Assembly (NCBI RefSeq): GCF_041296385.1
Contig: NC_091015.1
Location: 50,348,345 to 50,412,344, forward strand
DNA: 64,000 nucleotides
Direction: 5' to 3'
DNA from: Aphelocoma coerulescens
Lineage: Eukaryota; Chordata; Aves; Passeriformes; Corvidae
Shown here: one piece after another, positions 50,856 through 64,000 of the stretch
Position numbering within the stretch: position 1 is the first letter of the stretch
How the letters are laid out: each line of letters opens with the position of its first letter
Made by a program: the position numbers and the translations under genes
The notes under the pieces: generated by a model
The model's database searches: none
What the model was told of the DNA's origin: nothing
What the model saw: the letters and a program-made list of their open reading frames with translations, nothing else

Positions 50856-53487
50856 AGGGATGAGTTTCACAAAGAATTCCAAGGACTTATTATGAGGATG
50901 CTATTAAGTACTCAAGACCTTGCATTCAAAACTGTTTGAAAAAGAAGCTGTTTTGTGATACAGGTCTGTTAATGTCCAAGGTTTTGGGGTATTTGCTGTA
51001 AGTAAAAACAAACAAAAACAAACAGAAAAAAAAAAAGGCAACACAAAATCAGTAGGTTACAGCATCTGCAAAAGATTTCTTCCACATATTAAAGTAGTGA
51101 GATTACTTAAAATTAGCTAGTCTGTAGCTCTGGCCCCCATTCTTTTCCTTTCTTCTGTTTTCTTCTTTGGAGTTGGAAAGGCAGTCAGAAATGAGCTCTT
51201 GCCCATTTTAATCACATCTTCACTTCAGAATCAACAATCAGCACTACTGGCAAAGAAAAGAATGTAACACTTCAAGAGAGAGCAAGCTTACTTGCAAACC
51301 CTCATCAATCTCATTTCCGTTTCATTATTTTTCTGGAAAAAAAACTTTTATGTCGCCACTATATCCTTGCAACAATTATCATCTTCAGCTGTCTTTATTT
51401 ATTTTTGTAAACTAATGCTTTTTTATTAATAAATAAAAGTGACATTGAATAAAAACTGCTGGCAAAGCTGGCCAATAAAAAAGCCTTTGAAGCAAAAGTA
51501 TTTTGGTGATCATTATCCTTAGACACTGTATTAAAGGCTTTCTCCTTTATTCATCTTAACACTGTAGACAAGAGGTAACTGCTTCCAGAGAGCAGTGGAA
51601 TGAAGGTGCCACAATATTAGCAGTATCACAGCAAGTAGCAGACAGGCTCTGGTGTGACAGAATAATAATAGAAAATACATCCATTTCAGGGAGGAAATAT
51701 ACTAATTTGTAGTCAACTCCACTCGTGGAGAGATACTGAAAACAATTCCTTAAACTGGCTTCCTAAGAAAGATGGTAGGTTATTAGCTTACTGCCTCTTT
51801 CTCAAGAGACACAAACAAGTCCATTACACAAAAGAATGACAAATTCTATTTTTGAGGGGTAGTTAACTATCTCTTCTTATACCAATACCACTTGACTCTT
51901 CATCTCAGCTGCATCTCACAGCACCTTGAGAAAGTTGCATTTTAAAGACCTTTTCAGCAAGGGAATTCAAAACCAAAAGTCTTGTCAAAGTGGGGATGCC
52001 CCTGAGGAACCACCAAAGGAGGAAAACGCCCAGTGTTTCTCTTCCTGACAAGATTAATTGCCTTGTCCTCATCCTTCCAAGCTCACACCTGGAGTAGGTT
52101 CCATACCAGAGTTATAGAGAGAAGGGTAAAGGCAAGCAGACTGACTGAAAGAAAGCAGTGAGGGGAAAACAAGGATCTGTAAAACCTTGGAGGAAGTGTA
52201 GTTTGACAGAACAGGATGTGAAAAGCTTACACCAGTTGAGAAGGCCTAAACTCAGATGTGAAGATAGTTCATCAGCATTTAGCTCACCTGTCAGCCACTT
52301 GTGGAAGAAGACCACACATACAACAACCCTGCACTGCACTACAAAGTTAGTTATAGTGGGGAATGTGCACCTGTTGCACCACGAGGAACCCACCACAACC
52401 TAGGGGACAAAATAAAGAAGTACCTATCTGAAGCTACTAGGAAATTCAGTAGGCAACAGGTAATTCCCAACCCTGCAGACTGGGGTTTGTTTTCCCACAA
52501 CTGCTAAATGAGAAAAGGCTCTATTAGGCTCCCAGCTAGTGGAAGACAGCTGTGATCCACCTGTTTATATAGAGAAGTGTATTTCTTCCCCTTACGTCAT
52601 TACTCTTCTACAGAGGTCAAGGAATGCAGGAAAAACTCTCTGCTGTGCAATTGACTAGAGCAGAATACAGAGTTCCTCTTCCAAAAATTCTTTAAGCAAT
52701 GCCTTTGCTAGTAGAGTCTATAATCTACCATATGGAGCTCAGAAGTAGACACTGCATTGGCTCAATTTCAGCAATTATCTGAAAAACACTTTTTCAGCCA
52801 CTAAATCAACTTTGAAAAAAGCCAAATAACTCTCAGTAGTAAGCCTCTGCACTCCTCAGTGTTTAGGCCTTATGGAAACTGATTGCATCTGTCACCCCAA
52901 AAAACCTACCTCTTAAACAGCTCTTTACCATCCCTACAGTCAGACTTCACACTTAAAATTCATCCCTCTGGATTTAGGCAAGATTTTAAATATGGAACAG
53001 TGCCCCAGTTGTTGCTTATTTAGTTCAGAATTCCTGTGAACCATAAATCACAGGGTTTGAGACAGAACTGTTCAAGAATGTTTATCTGTATCATCTGATT
53101 CCAAGTTTGACCACAGACTTCCTTACTATGGCTATGATGTGTTTCATGGAAACCCTTCTAATACAATTTAATTTCTTAGCTACCACTTCCTTCACAGCAG
53201 GGGGAAAAAAGTGAAGAAGCTGAAAAAACTGGTACGTACCCTAGCAGTGTAATTTTCAGATAATCCCTCTGTTTAAATCAACAAGAGTGACAAAAACATT
53301 TATTTCTGATATCTTTAATTCGAGCCACCCTTGAGCCCTTCAAAATAAATTGCATACTAGAAAGAAAGCAAAATACAGTAGATCAGTTCATCTTTCCTAT
53401 GGCAGATCTCTATTCTATGCAATACTCCTGCCTGTTTAGTAATGTGGGAAAGGCTGCAATTTGCTGTTGTTCCAATCCCAAGGAATA
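50856..53487. other. Non-coding unique sequence
   Basis: No gene recognised. Overlapping plus- and minus-strand frames at 52112-52507 mirror each other without a known domain. Short A-rich runs occur near 51005-51040. Confidence 0.5.
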
Positions 53488-53527
53488 CAAGTCCCTGCTA
53501 AGAACTGCAAGTCTCTGTTAAGAATCC
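53488..53527. repeat. Tandem duplication, 20-bp period, two diverged copies
   Basis: caagtccctgctaagaactg is followed at once by caagtctctgttaagaatcc. The copies differ at several positions, so the duplication is not recent. Confidence 0.75.
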
Positions 53528-53644
53528 CTGTAGCATATATGCCCCTTAGAGAAATGGTGTGCAAAAGGCTTGAAGGGTTTAGTTATTACTTAGCCATGTA
53601 GAACATAGCACATAACTTTGAAAATAGTTGTCTTTTCACAAGAC

Positions 53645-53678
53645 ATTAATTCTATCACCTTGTATTAATTCTATCACC
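53645..53678. repeat. Direct repeat, 19-bp period
   Basis: attaattctatcacc occurs at 53645 and again at 53664, separated by ttgt. A small local duplication 110 bp before the hairpin at 53791. Confidence 0.85.
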
Positions 53679-53790
53679 ACATATTCAACTCTACCTGGCC
53701 AGGCTCCCCTATGTCTTATACCTGTGCAAGTATTTGCACTTATTCTGTTTTGAAATAAAGTGCACATTAAGGTGGCCATCCAAAACAGAT

Positions 53791-53879
53791 AGGATATATA
53801 ACATCTTCCTTCTAGTAGCACAAGGTCCTCTGCATCAAAGAGGACCTTGTGCTATTAGAAAGAAGATGCTATATGTTTT
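53791..53879. ncRNA. Near-perfect 89-nt hairpin; candidate microRNA precursor or hairpin MITE
   Basis: Two arms of about 41 bases fold onto each other around a 7-base loop, gcatcaa (53832-53838). The left arm ends in tagtagcacaaggtcctct, and the right arm begins agaggaccttgtgctattag. Over the inner 36 positions there are only three non-Watson-Crick pairs (53815/53855 G-T, 53809/53861 and 53801/53869) and no bulges; the outer bases add weaker A-T and G-T pairs. On the minus strand two of the three become G-U wobbles, so either strand could fold as RNA. Length and loop size suit an animal pre-microRNA, but such perfect pairing is more typical of a young inverted duplication or a miniature palindromic transposon, which can also give rise to microRNAs. 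I recognise neither arm as a known microRNA. No promoter is visible. Confidence 0.55.
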
Positions 53880-56800
53880 TTACATTGGCAAACTATTATT
53901 TAATATTGGTAAGTTACCACACAGACAATTTGATTAAAATGTATAGCCAAAAACCTACTTTGAGACAAAGATTTTTGTCCTAGAAAATTGCAGATTTAAT
54001 CTGGAAGAACTATAAAGCTCATTGCTAAAAATAATCTCTCCAGAACCAACACAAACATTCAAGTAAACTTCTGTTTAATTTCAGTACGGTTTGCTCACTG
54101 TTGTCACCAAGAGCCATAGTCATGGGCCATGAAGTCACATTACCTTAACTGTTGAAAAGCCTATATTTACTACATAATTGAGTTTACTTGTACATAGTCA
54201 AAGGTAATTTTTAAAGGCTTCAGGGCAGAAAATTGATCATTTGATGCCATCAAAAATGAGATAAATGTCTGGTGTCTGCCAATAATACAGTAAAATCCAG
54301 TGGCATACTTCCACAGTTAACAATATTATGAAAAAAAACAAACCATATTTTCCATAGAATTATGCATTTTCTCCCATATTTTCTCCACTTCTTTTCTTAT
54401 CTGGACACTTCTATTGCCTTGTATAAATACACCTTCTGTACATCTTCATTTTTCTAAGAAGAATACACTGGGGGCTTTTGCCTCCCCACCAAACCTGAAC
54501 TGTCTTTAATTTGGTAGAGCTAAGATGCATGTGTGAAAAAAAATGAAAAAGGAAAAGCCTCGACATTATTCAATAGTGTTTGACATAACTGCAGAACTGG
54601 GAAAAACAGCATATCTTTAAATTGCATGTGCTATCATTCTGTGACATTATATTACCAGGTGGTGATAAAACATGACTCTATGGGAAATGATGATACACCT
54701 TTGTCAGAGAAAATGTTAGGTGCTTTGGAACAGTATCACTTGCTGTTTTGAGAAAGAAAAATTCTAAGTTATCAGGAAACTTACAGGATGGCTGCATCCA
54801 ACACTGAAGAAAATTACTCGAAAATAGTTTCAACTTCACTGCCCAGAGCATACGTTAAATGCATTATCTGTATTGAGCTCTGCTGCAGCTCTAAATTTTG
54901 TGAAATGTGGTTTTCACCGAGGCTAATGAAACTGGTAATCCCTATGGAGAGTGAAATTTCAGCATTTTCCTTATTCAGTGGCTTCTCATTTTCCAACCAG
55001 ACTACCTCAGGCTATGATTTATCAGAGTTCAGGTACTAAGGTTTGAGGGCCTTTTTAAATGTGTAGATAGGAAACCTTTATGGAAAACTTGGTTCTGAAG
55101 GAAGAAACTGTATTACAACACTATTATAAACTCAGAATTAGTTGGTACCCAGCCACTGAAACTGCTTTCTTTTGACCAAGATCTAAAATACAAGTGTAAT
55201 TAGTAGAAGACTTTCAAAAGATTATTGGGGTGTTGCTTTTCAGGTTTTTTTGTGGGTTTTTTTCCCCACATGTCTGTACTCCTATTTCAGTGATGCCTAA
55301 AATTGGGGTGATAGAGACCATCCACAGGCAGTTGGCATAAGGTCAGCAGGAGCAAACCTAGTCTACCAAAAATTTTCAGAGAAGTCTATCCTAGCCATGT
55401 GAGTGGGTTTTTTTTTTCCTGTGGCCAGGGTGGTTTCCATCCAACACTAGAAGCTCTAACGTGGGATTTACTCTATTATCATATTAGTGTTTGTACACAG
55501 ATCAAAGATCAAAAAGCCCCATTTGATGCTTAGTAAAAAGTTAGGATTTAACTCTAGATTAAGACATCTAAAAACCAGGTTCTACATATGAGCTAGATGT
55601 TCTCACTCCCACTGTAGCTAGTGGAGAACTATCAATGTAGTTGGTAAAATCCAAAAGCAATTCAGCTCAAAAGTCTTTTCTGAATTTGGCAGCTCATCAA
55701 GCCAGCACAGTTAAGAGCACTGTTTCTGTGGCCAATTTTATACAAATGAATGATGCATCTGTCCACCCCCTTCATTACTTTCAGCTACTCAACCCAAATG
55801 ACCAGGGATGCATGCTGTTGTGGTGAAAACTCAGTCCTCAACTTACCCACTTGTTTTTTCCCCCCTGGTGGGATGGGGAAGGAAATCAGAAGAGGGAAAG
55901 TGAGAAAATCTATGAGTTGAGATAAAAGATCAATAAGGAAAAGCAAAAGACACACATGCAAGGAAAGCAAAACAAGCCATTACTTCACTGCTTCCCATGG
56001 ACAGGCAGGTGTTCCAGCATCCCCAGGGCAGCAGGGCTCCATCAAATCTAACGGTAACTTGGGAAGACAAACACCATCACTCCAAATGTCTCCCCCTTCC
56101 TTCTTCCCTCAGATTGATATGCTGAGCCTGACTCCATAGGGTATGAAAAATGCCTTTGGTCAGTGGGGGGCAGCTGTCCCAGCTCTGTTTCTCCAACTCC
56201 TTGTGCACCCCCAGCCTTCTCACTGGCAAGGCAGTACAAAAGGCAGAAAAGGCCTTGACTCTGACAAGCCCTTCTCAGCAATAACAAAAACATCTCTATA
56301 TTATCAATCCTGTTTTCATCAGGAATCCAAAGCAGAGCCCCACAAGAGCCACTGTGAAGACAATTAACTACCCCAGCCCAAACCATGTGCCCATGTGCAT
56401 AGCAGGATCATACAGTTTTGTCACAAGGCAGAAATTCACATGTCTACATACCATAAGCACTATTTTACTTCAACAGTGTCATCACTATCCATATTTTTAC
56501 TCATCTCTGTGTCTTACTTCAAAGCTCCACTATAAAGCAAACAGAGAAGCATAACAGTGCAGATTTGGTTTAAAAACATAGCTCAAATGGTCTAATTTCC
56601 TATCAGGATTAAGTCCTTATGGAGAAATGTATAACACCATAATCTACACAAAGCACCCAAAATTACCTAAATGCCTGAGCTGCCTGCTGAAATTTTACTG
56701 ATCCTACACATCCTCTATGCAGCCCTTGCTGACTGACACTTATGGAATCCAGTATGGAATTTAAACTGCCCCCTACACAGACTTCTCCAGCTCTGTCCAA

Positions 56801-59800
56801 CAATTGCACCTCAGCATTACAGCAAGGTTCAAGCATCCTCCCAAGCATGACATTTAACTGAAAAGGGTTCAGCCCTCAGGGAAAGTCTGGATGAAGATGC
56901 TAAAGATATCCCCTGCAGATCAGCTTAAAAGCTTTTTAGCTTGGCTAATAGATGGAAGCCTCATTGTATTAGTATCAGCTAATTGATTTTGGGGAACAAA
57001 ACCCTCTTGCCTTAGGTTTAGCCTGCCTTACCACTGCCCTATAGTTTGTTGGTAAAGCTGAATAGTCAGAGAAGAGTCTTACCAGATGCAGCAGAGACTG
57101 GAAATTGGATGTTTTCCAACACAGCAATTGGTATAGACACTATCTGGATTATGCAGTCCCTTATTAAGTAGTGTCAAGGATTAGCCAGAACTAAAAACAC
57201 TTGTGGGATTAGGGATTTATTTATATGAGGACAATCAGGAAAGTGAATTAACTAAAAATGTTACTTTAAAGAGAAGCTGTAAAACTACATTAAATCCTAA
57301 TGTAGATGTTCTCCTTTAGAAACTACATTTGAATGATCTAACTTCACTGATGAAGTAAATTAAATTAAATTAGGACCACTTGAATTCTGGATAAGAAGGT
57401 CCTTAGGGGTTTTAATGACGTTTAACTGATCTATTTCTAAGTCACATCTTTAGCTGACTCACATTAATTTTCACAAATTGCTCCATGTAGATAAGTCTCA
57501 AGTTCTGAAATGAGGAAAGCCCATAAAAAGAAAAGTGACTGCTAAATTAATGGCAACAAGACATTCCTAAAAACAGTTGCAACACAGCTTGTTCATCTGC
57601 AAAGGCAATAGCAATCACAATGACTCTGGATCTGCATACTGAAGGACAAGATTTAGTAACAGGCTTTCAAATAAGTCTTCTTGTGACAATGCCCAACTGA
57701 GGCTTCTTCTGTACTTCTCAGATTGAAAACTGCTAGCTCTGCAATTGTTGTTTAGCCAGTCCTAAAACAAGATTTTAGATTTTAGGAAACTCTAAACATT
57801 TTGGAAGGCATTTAGGCCAAAGTTAAGATTTATAATTAAAGAGCTGTGAACTACTCGTGTCAAGAGAGTACCTTTTTTTTTTTCATTCCAAGTTCAACTG
57901 CTGGAGGCAAAACAAACAAAAAAAATCCCTCATAACTCTGTTCTTGTTTTTTTCTATTTCTGTAATCTATGTAATCCATGGTCGACAACTCGTAACCAAT
58001 CTATTTCTTGTATTGTATCAGAAAGCCAATGGGACAAATAGCATTACTGACCTTTCTGCTTTTTGTTCAATATCCTATTTCCAGAGTGGAAGGAACTATG
58101 TAGTTCTATAATATTACTGATATTTGAGTCAAATTGTGCAACAATACCTTTGTTGGAAATTCAGCTAATTTATCATTCTCATCCTTCTATTGCGCATCTA
58201 GATTTCCTTCTGTGATTTTTTCTGTCTATAGAACAATTGCTATTACAGATACTCATATTCAGGGTGTACATAAAACTTTATTCCCTCATACAAGGTTTCC
58301 TCAAGAGGGGTAATATAAGAATATGCATTTAAATTTTAATACCGGGCATCATAAGCAGTTTTTCCGTCCAAAGAGATAGTTTTTTGAGTCCCTCTCATGA
58401 CGTGCAGTAATGAGCATCTTAACACTGTAGGTGGGTTGTAGTTATTGCTGTTCAGAGAGTATATCTATACTCAGAGGGAGAAAAAAAAGGTTGGAAGCTG
58501 AACCATTGGCTCAATTTCTTTTGTCTTCACCACTGTCAGTAAGGTAAAAGCACCCATATTATGCCTCAAAAAAAAAACAACTCACAGATTTTCCTTGTGC
58601 AGAGAACAATCTGTGAAGGCCTAACCTTTGCAGCTGATAGCAAACACGTTTAGATTAAAATGCAGGTCTTAAAATATCCTGCTCTTGAACAAATACACTT
58701 ACAAGGATGTTATGTCTAATTTTGGCCTTTTGGAAGGCTAACTATTTTCAGAACGCATTTTATTGAAGTCTTAGGATACTTGCAGAAATAAAGTACTACA
58801 TGTTGATGAGGTAGAAACCATGTTTCAAAAATCAAGGTTCATCTGGTGCTTTCTCCTCACTTAAAAGAACAAAAGAAAAAGATACTTTGCACCAAAAGCC
58901 AAAGACATTACATTATTTTCATTAATTATGGTCTTAAAAAACATTCAGAGTTGTTAAAGGAGCAGAAAACCTAAAAAGCTGTAGAAGAGCTTAGTTTGGC
59001 ACCTTTAATTTTTTCTATTATGGAATGAAGACTTCTGCATTTTCATTTATAATTCCTGATGTTTTACCCATTACATCATCATTTTCAATAGAGAGGACAT
59101 ATAACCTGCTTATTTCAGATCACTGAAAAAACCAACAAAAGTGAGAAAGGGGTTGCATTTACAAAAAAGGTGAAGAATGCAATTTGTCTCTGGACTTTCT
59201 GGAAAACAAAAGAGGCTAAAATCAGAGAGGTTAAGGGGAGGAAAGTTTGCCAGTTTTAAAACTAAAGAGGAAGCCAATTTAACCTTGACTTAGTCAGTGT
59301 TTGTGAAATCCTAGCATCCATGCAGACCTTTAAATGAAAAAATCAACCCTGCTTCTCGATTACTCTGGGGTGATGGCGACTGCAGAAATTCTGTGGTTCT
59401 GGTATAAAAGTATCCTGATGTTATTTTCCATCAGAAAAGATAAATTGCTTCATTCTCGGGTTTTGAACTCATAATGGCTTAAGCACACAAGTAATCCTTC
59501 TGAATTCTGAAATACCGTATGTTTTTCAGGATTGTGATTGCTTGTTTATTATGTGTTTGTACACACTTCTCCATGACAAATATAACAAGTAAAATTGCAA
59601 AAGCCTGCTTAGTTCAGCAAAAAACCACCCTGTTTTCTTCTTACTTAATGAGCTGAATCCACTCATGAGTGGTTGAACAAGTAACAGTTCTGTGGCTGTA
59701 AAAAAGAAGTTGGACCTTGGGGCAGAAGTAAGGGAGAGTGGAAAAGGAAGCAGAGGATAACAGAACCTGAAATCCTCCTTTCAGCAGTATCAAACTATTG

Positions 59801-61006
59801 GATGTGCTCAGAGACCGCCTCTCTTTGCAGGTTTAAAGACCCAAGTATGGCATCTTAAAACGAGCAAGCCTCTCTGCCCTATTCTCTTCCTTTGCTTCCC
59901 AGGGGTACAGTACTGCTGAAAAGTTGCTTGGTCTTGTAAGATTTAAGAAACATTTCTTTTTAATTGATGTTCAAGCATTTCTAGTATCTCCATTGTGCAT
60001 TTAACACAATCTAATAGGGAAAGATCTGCCTACTTAATAACAACTGCAATGCTTTCTCACGCTAGTCAAGAGTATTGGGTCTCCTGACAAGACATTTCTG
60101 TATGGTTTATCAAAAGCAAAGGTTTTCTTGCTGTAAAAATTAGAACTATTTCTTTTTGGTTTCCATCCTCTCAAAAAACAGCTTGAGCAGTTAAACTTGA
60201 GTCCTTTCCAAGTACCTTTTTTGACTACACAACACACTTTAAAAGAGAAAAGTTTTCCTTTACAAACATCAACATTGAAAACTTTTAATAAAAAACTGTT
60301 TTACAACTTTAACCATAAAATTGTTACTGGAAGACTATATTTTCAAGATGGAAAACATTTTGGGGGAGAGAAACAGAAATTTATTTGGATATTACTGTAA
60401 ACAATTATCAACATGTACTGGCAGACTTTGCTGGAATGCACAAAATGCAGTGCAGGAAAAAATGTTGCCCTTTTCTATCTATATTTAAATTAGACCTTTG
60501 TTCAAAAGCCCATTTCAGATCAGAGGTATTTTTTGCTTAAACCACTGGAAGAGGTAAACTATTAAAAAAAAGAAATCCCCCCAAATGAAAAAGAGGATTA
60601 TCCAATTTTATTTTCTGCCCAGTTTTGATAAAACCTCAGTGATAAAACCCCTCATATGGTATCCTACATAATACATTGATATATAAGCAGCATGTGCAAA
60701 AATCCTAAAAGTACAAGAAACTTTTAATGCATATTAAGTATGACATATCAAAGTCATCAGCCCTACACTGTAAAATAATACAAGTACAGGGACCACAAAG
60801 TCCCACAGGACAGCTTTTCATGCTGTCTTCTGCCCTTTTCCTGGACTAGAAATACTCCAATGGCAAGTTCTTCTACAAAATTTACCATAAACATATAAAA
60901 TTGATGATATTTTCATTTTGAATGTTACATCTACAGACCCCCAAATATACCAGCAGTTTTATTTAAGCAGCTAAATTTTACTCTTGATTGGAGAAAGGAA
61001 AACAGA
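53880..61006. other. Non-coding unique sequence
   Basis: Seven kilobases of AT-rich sequence with no gene, repeat family or RNA that I can name. Open frames (for example 54788-55039, 56048-56386 and 57857-58111) are of chance length and lack domains. Confidence 0.5.
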
Positions 61007-61018
61007 TGTGCATGTGTG

Positions 61019-61052
<34 letters not shown>

Positions 61053-61055
61053 CGT
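61007..61055. repeat. (TG)n microsatellite
   Basis: About 24 TG units with two CG interruptions and one CA. It is an ordinary dinucleotide microsatellite, likely length-polymorphic. The chance minus-strand frame at 60931-61176 reads through it as a Thr-His run. Confidence 0.97.
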
Positions 61056-64000
61056 AGGAAATATAAGTGTAGGAGGGAAGGCAAGCAGACTCAAATGTGA
61101 ACTCCTGCATACCAAAGATGGTGGTAGCAAGTGTGGGGTGTAACATATGGTGGAACACTGTTCTTAATTTTAACATTCTTTTGGATGGGTAAATTCATGG
61201 CAATTATACCACTAGCATTCGTCAGCCACTTGCAACCATAGGAATGTAAGAACAGAAGAATGGTAGGGACTACAATTAGAGGGAATGAATGGATAAATCA
61301 GCAGATAATATGCAGGAGTATTAGGATGATTGATGGACGGAAGTGAGAAGGAAAAGTAGTGTGATTAGAGACTCTCTAGAGTCTCCAGGGACTGAGGTCT
61401 GCCTGCTGACCTCTGCAGCGGTGGGCCTGTGGTTGCAAGATGGGTGGAGCATATGCACTAGAGACTGAAGGAAGGAGTGCACAAAAGAGGAAGCACCAGC
61501 TTACTCAGTTGCAGACACACTGTCAATTATCCTCCTTGGTTCGTCTTTTTTAGTTCATTCCTCTATTGAAGGTAACAGATGAAGCCAGGAACCTCTGGAA
61601 ATTAGAGTTATACAAACAAGAATTCAGTGAGAGACAATTATGAGTGCTTTCCACAGGCTAGTTGTTAAAGATCTTCTGTCTCAGATTATTTCTAAAAGGG
61701 AGATACAATATCTAGCTAGTCTACACAAGATACTGAGTTGTTGGCAGCACAGCTCTTTTCAATACATGGGGTACTATAAGTGTTAAGTATTATTATCATT
61801 ACTACTACGAAGAAAAAAAACAGTAAAATATGGTATTGAACAAAGGGCAACACACTGCAATATTCTTACATCCTGCTTCAAAATAAATATATTTCTATCA
61901 CTGGTAATAGAAATATACTATAAAATGGAAACTTGTAAAAATAAATCCAGACAAATAATCTAAGGAGGGTGGGAGTGATACAAGAAATTGGCATTGGTTT
62001 GCTTGATTGCTTTTATGCTAAATGACATGAGGATTGGGCTGAACACTCTAGACTGTAATGTTCTCTGTTAAGGTTGATTTGTTCAAATCCATTACTCTTG
62101 TCAGAGTTTGGTCATTTATGCATTTACTGGGGAGAGAAATCAAATATTATAAACACACAAGGCAACGAGGTAACTCCTGTAATTTATTTTTTTCAGTTTG
62201 AAGCTACTACAGACTGCTTAGATGTTGCAAATCCCTTTATTCCCTCCACAGGAGCCTGAACACACTGACCTTTCTCTACTGTATGCAACTTTCAGTGGAA
62301 TAAAGAATATGCTGGTTTGACACCAGGCAGGGTAGCTTGGATGTACATATCCAAGACAAGTTAACTAACCTATTTAGAGACTGACAAAAGTCCATTCCGA
62401 GGCAGGATGAGTCTCAGTACAGACTGTTTCAGCCCAAATACATCAAACTGCCTAAATGAAACTCCAGGCCCCTGTCTGGCTACACTATGCTGCGTACCCA
62501 CAGGAGCAGTTTTAAAGCCAGTTCAGGTGTATCCTGAGGAGCTATAGCTGCATTGCTAGACTGGAGAGTAGATGTATGATATGAGAGATGACTGCAGATA
62601 TTCATCAGCTTTGAAAATTAAAAATTGCTCAGGATAAGAGCAGTAGAGAGACAAAGACAAATTTGTAAAGGAAATAAGATTTTACTTTCTGGAAATTGCA
62701 TTTGGACATTAAGACCTATTAATAAAAATTTAGTAATTTTTTAGCATCTAATCACATTTACTCAGGCTGGTTTGAGTTCTCACCAGTGCTGGTTATTCAG
62801 TAAATTCCCAATCAATTAAATACATTATGTTTCCTCAGTTTCATCTGAAGCTTTGGTGGGAAGATTTCTCACCCAGAAACTGATCCCAGTCCAAAAGGTT
62901 CCTTGCAGGAACACACAAATTGTGAAGATTTCTATTTTTAACTTCCTGGGCAACAAACTTGCTCATTTTCTTACTTTGGTCAGCAATTTACACAACCTAA
63001 GGTAGCAAAAGCCTCCTCAGATGGGAGCACTACTTCCTTATGCATTCATTTCTACCTCATTTTTGGTTTTATTTTGAGAAAAATGTCTCTACAGGTATCC
63101 TATGTATAAAGCTAAAATCCTTGGAAAAGAATATATGCAAAAGTCAAATACAACATTTTTAAATTCATTAAGTACTTCAAACATTTTAGCATGCACGTAA
63201 GTCCCAACAATATTTTTGGGAAGAGAGGGCAGCAGATCTGCTTCTTAAGAAATTTATCATTTTTGAGGGAAAATATCAGAAGCTTGATGTATGAAATTAG
63301 GGGATGAAAGCAATAGGAGCTTCAAATCCTTTTTTCGGTCATGAACTGATCTACAGCTATGAAGCCAATCATGTGATTTCATTGAGATACAATTTATTAA
63401 GGCACTTAAGCCTGCCAAATTGTAACCATGAATGATTCTACTACCAAGTATAAAAATATTGGAAGACCTTTATCTATTTGGATTCTAGCTATTCAGAAAA
63501 TAAATAAAAATATTATTTCAAAACTTTAAATATTAAAGATATATATAAACTTTTATTTTATTTTATTAAACTGACCTCTTTTCTCTTCTGAAATTCCTGT
63601 TAATCATCCCCTTGTTGTACCATCTTACACACTAAGTCATTGTTATCAAATAAGTTGTCCCAAAGAGGTGACAAATCATTATATTTCTGAACAAATAGAT
63701 GTGCTACAAAAACACTTCTAGCAGGAGCACTTACAGTTTGATTCAAGGTGAAACAAAATGAAAGTGAACGCTAGCTTTTTGTGCCTCTATAATGTTTTTC
63801 CTTACTTGATCTTTAATCTTTTAGAGATATTAAAAGAAGAAGACCAGTGCAATTTGTTTCAACAATAACAGTGTTAGTTCAGAAGGCATGCCTACAAAGA
63901 TCTGCAGTGCCTGACAGCAAGAATTATTAAGGACAGTACTAAAGAAGTAGCCATGAATTTAAAATATAGAGATACAATTTACAAATCTCATTTTGTTTAC
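61056..64000. other. Non-coding unique sequence to window end
   Basis: No gene recognised. A short perfect hairpin, gagactctctagagtctc, lies at about 61367. The sequence becomes very AT-rich towards 63500. Confidence 0.5.

Noticed and set aside
1..64000. Bacterial or phage features, CRISPR arrays, rRNA genes, endogenous retroviruses
   Set aside because: None seen: no operon-like gene packing, no regularly spaced direct repeats, no LTR pair with a primer-binding site and no intact polymerase or capsid motifs beyond the LINE fragments.

Overview
The window reads as vertebrate nuclear DNA, most likely from a bird. It is AT-rich, poor in CpG, has only short chance-length open frames, and carries several copies of CR1, the dominant LINE of birds and other sauropsids. 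Two CR1 copies end in the typical ATTCTGTG-type 3' terminus, and one minus-strand copy still shows reverse-transcriptase peptide blocks. Nothing bacterial or viral was seen: no operons, CRISPR array, rRNA, tRNA or intact transposase. No protein-coding gene could be identified with confidence, so the stretch is probably intergenic or lies inside a large intron.

Layout. 1-9.6 kb: unique AT-rich sequence with a CR1 tail near 4.1 kb and weak splice-bounded candidate exons on the minus strand (1.1 kb; 5.9-6.5 kb). 9.6-23.9 kb: a CR1 tail, unique sequence, one plus-strand candidate exon with a good donor at 16.7 kb, and an (AAAT)n repeat next to a 37-base A run at 20.6-20.7 kb. 23.9-34.9 kb: two old MIR-like SINE remnants, a nested palindrome at 26.7 kb, a CR1 tail at 31.3 kb, and the best CR1 copy (32.7-33.75 kb, minus), which has lost an internal segment. 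34.9-43.4 kb: unique sequence and two much older CR1-type LINE relics, one plus (about 39.9-41.1 kb) and one minus (42.85-43.4 kb).

43.4-47.15 kb: an unusual tract whose minus strand is purine-rich and reads as protein-like frames broken by stops and frame changes. I interpret it, tentatively, as an old pseudogene or a decayed long exon. 47.15-64 kb: unique sequence with one more CR1 tail (50.6 kb), a cluster of small duplications, a striking near-perfect 89-base hairpin (53.79-53.88 kb) and a (TG)n microsatellite (61.0 kb).

The strongest candidates for something undescribed are the hairpin (possible microRNA precursor or hairpin-type miniature transposon) and the decayed coding-like tract. 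All family names rest on remembered consensus sequences and motif recognition, not on a database search.
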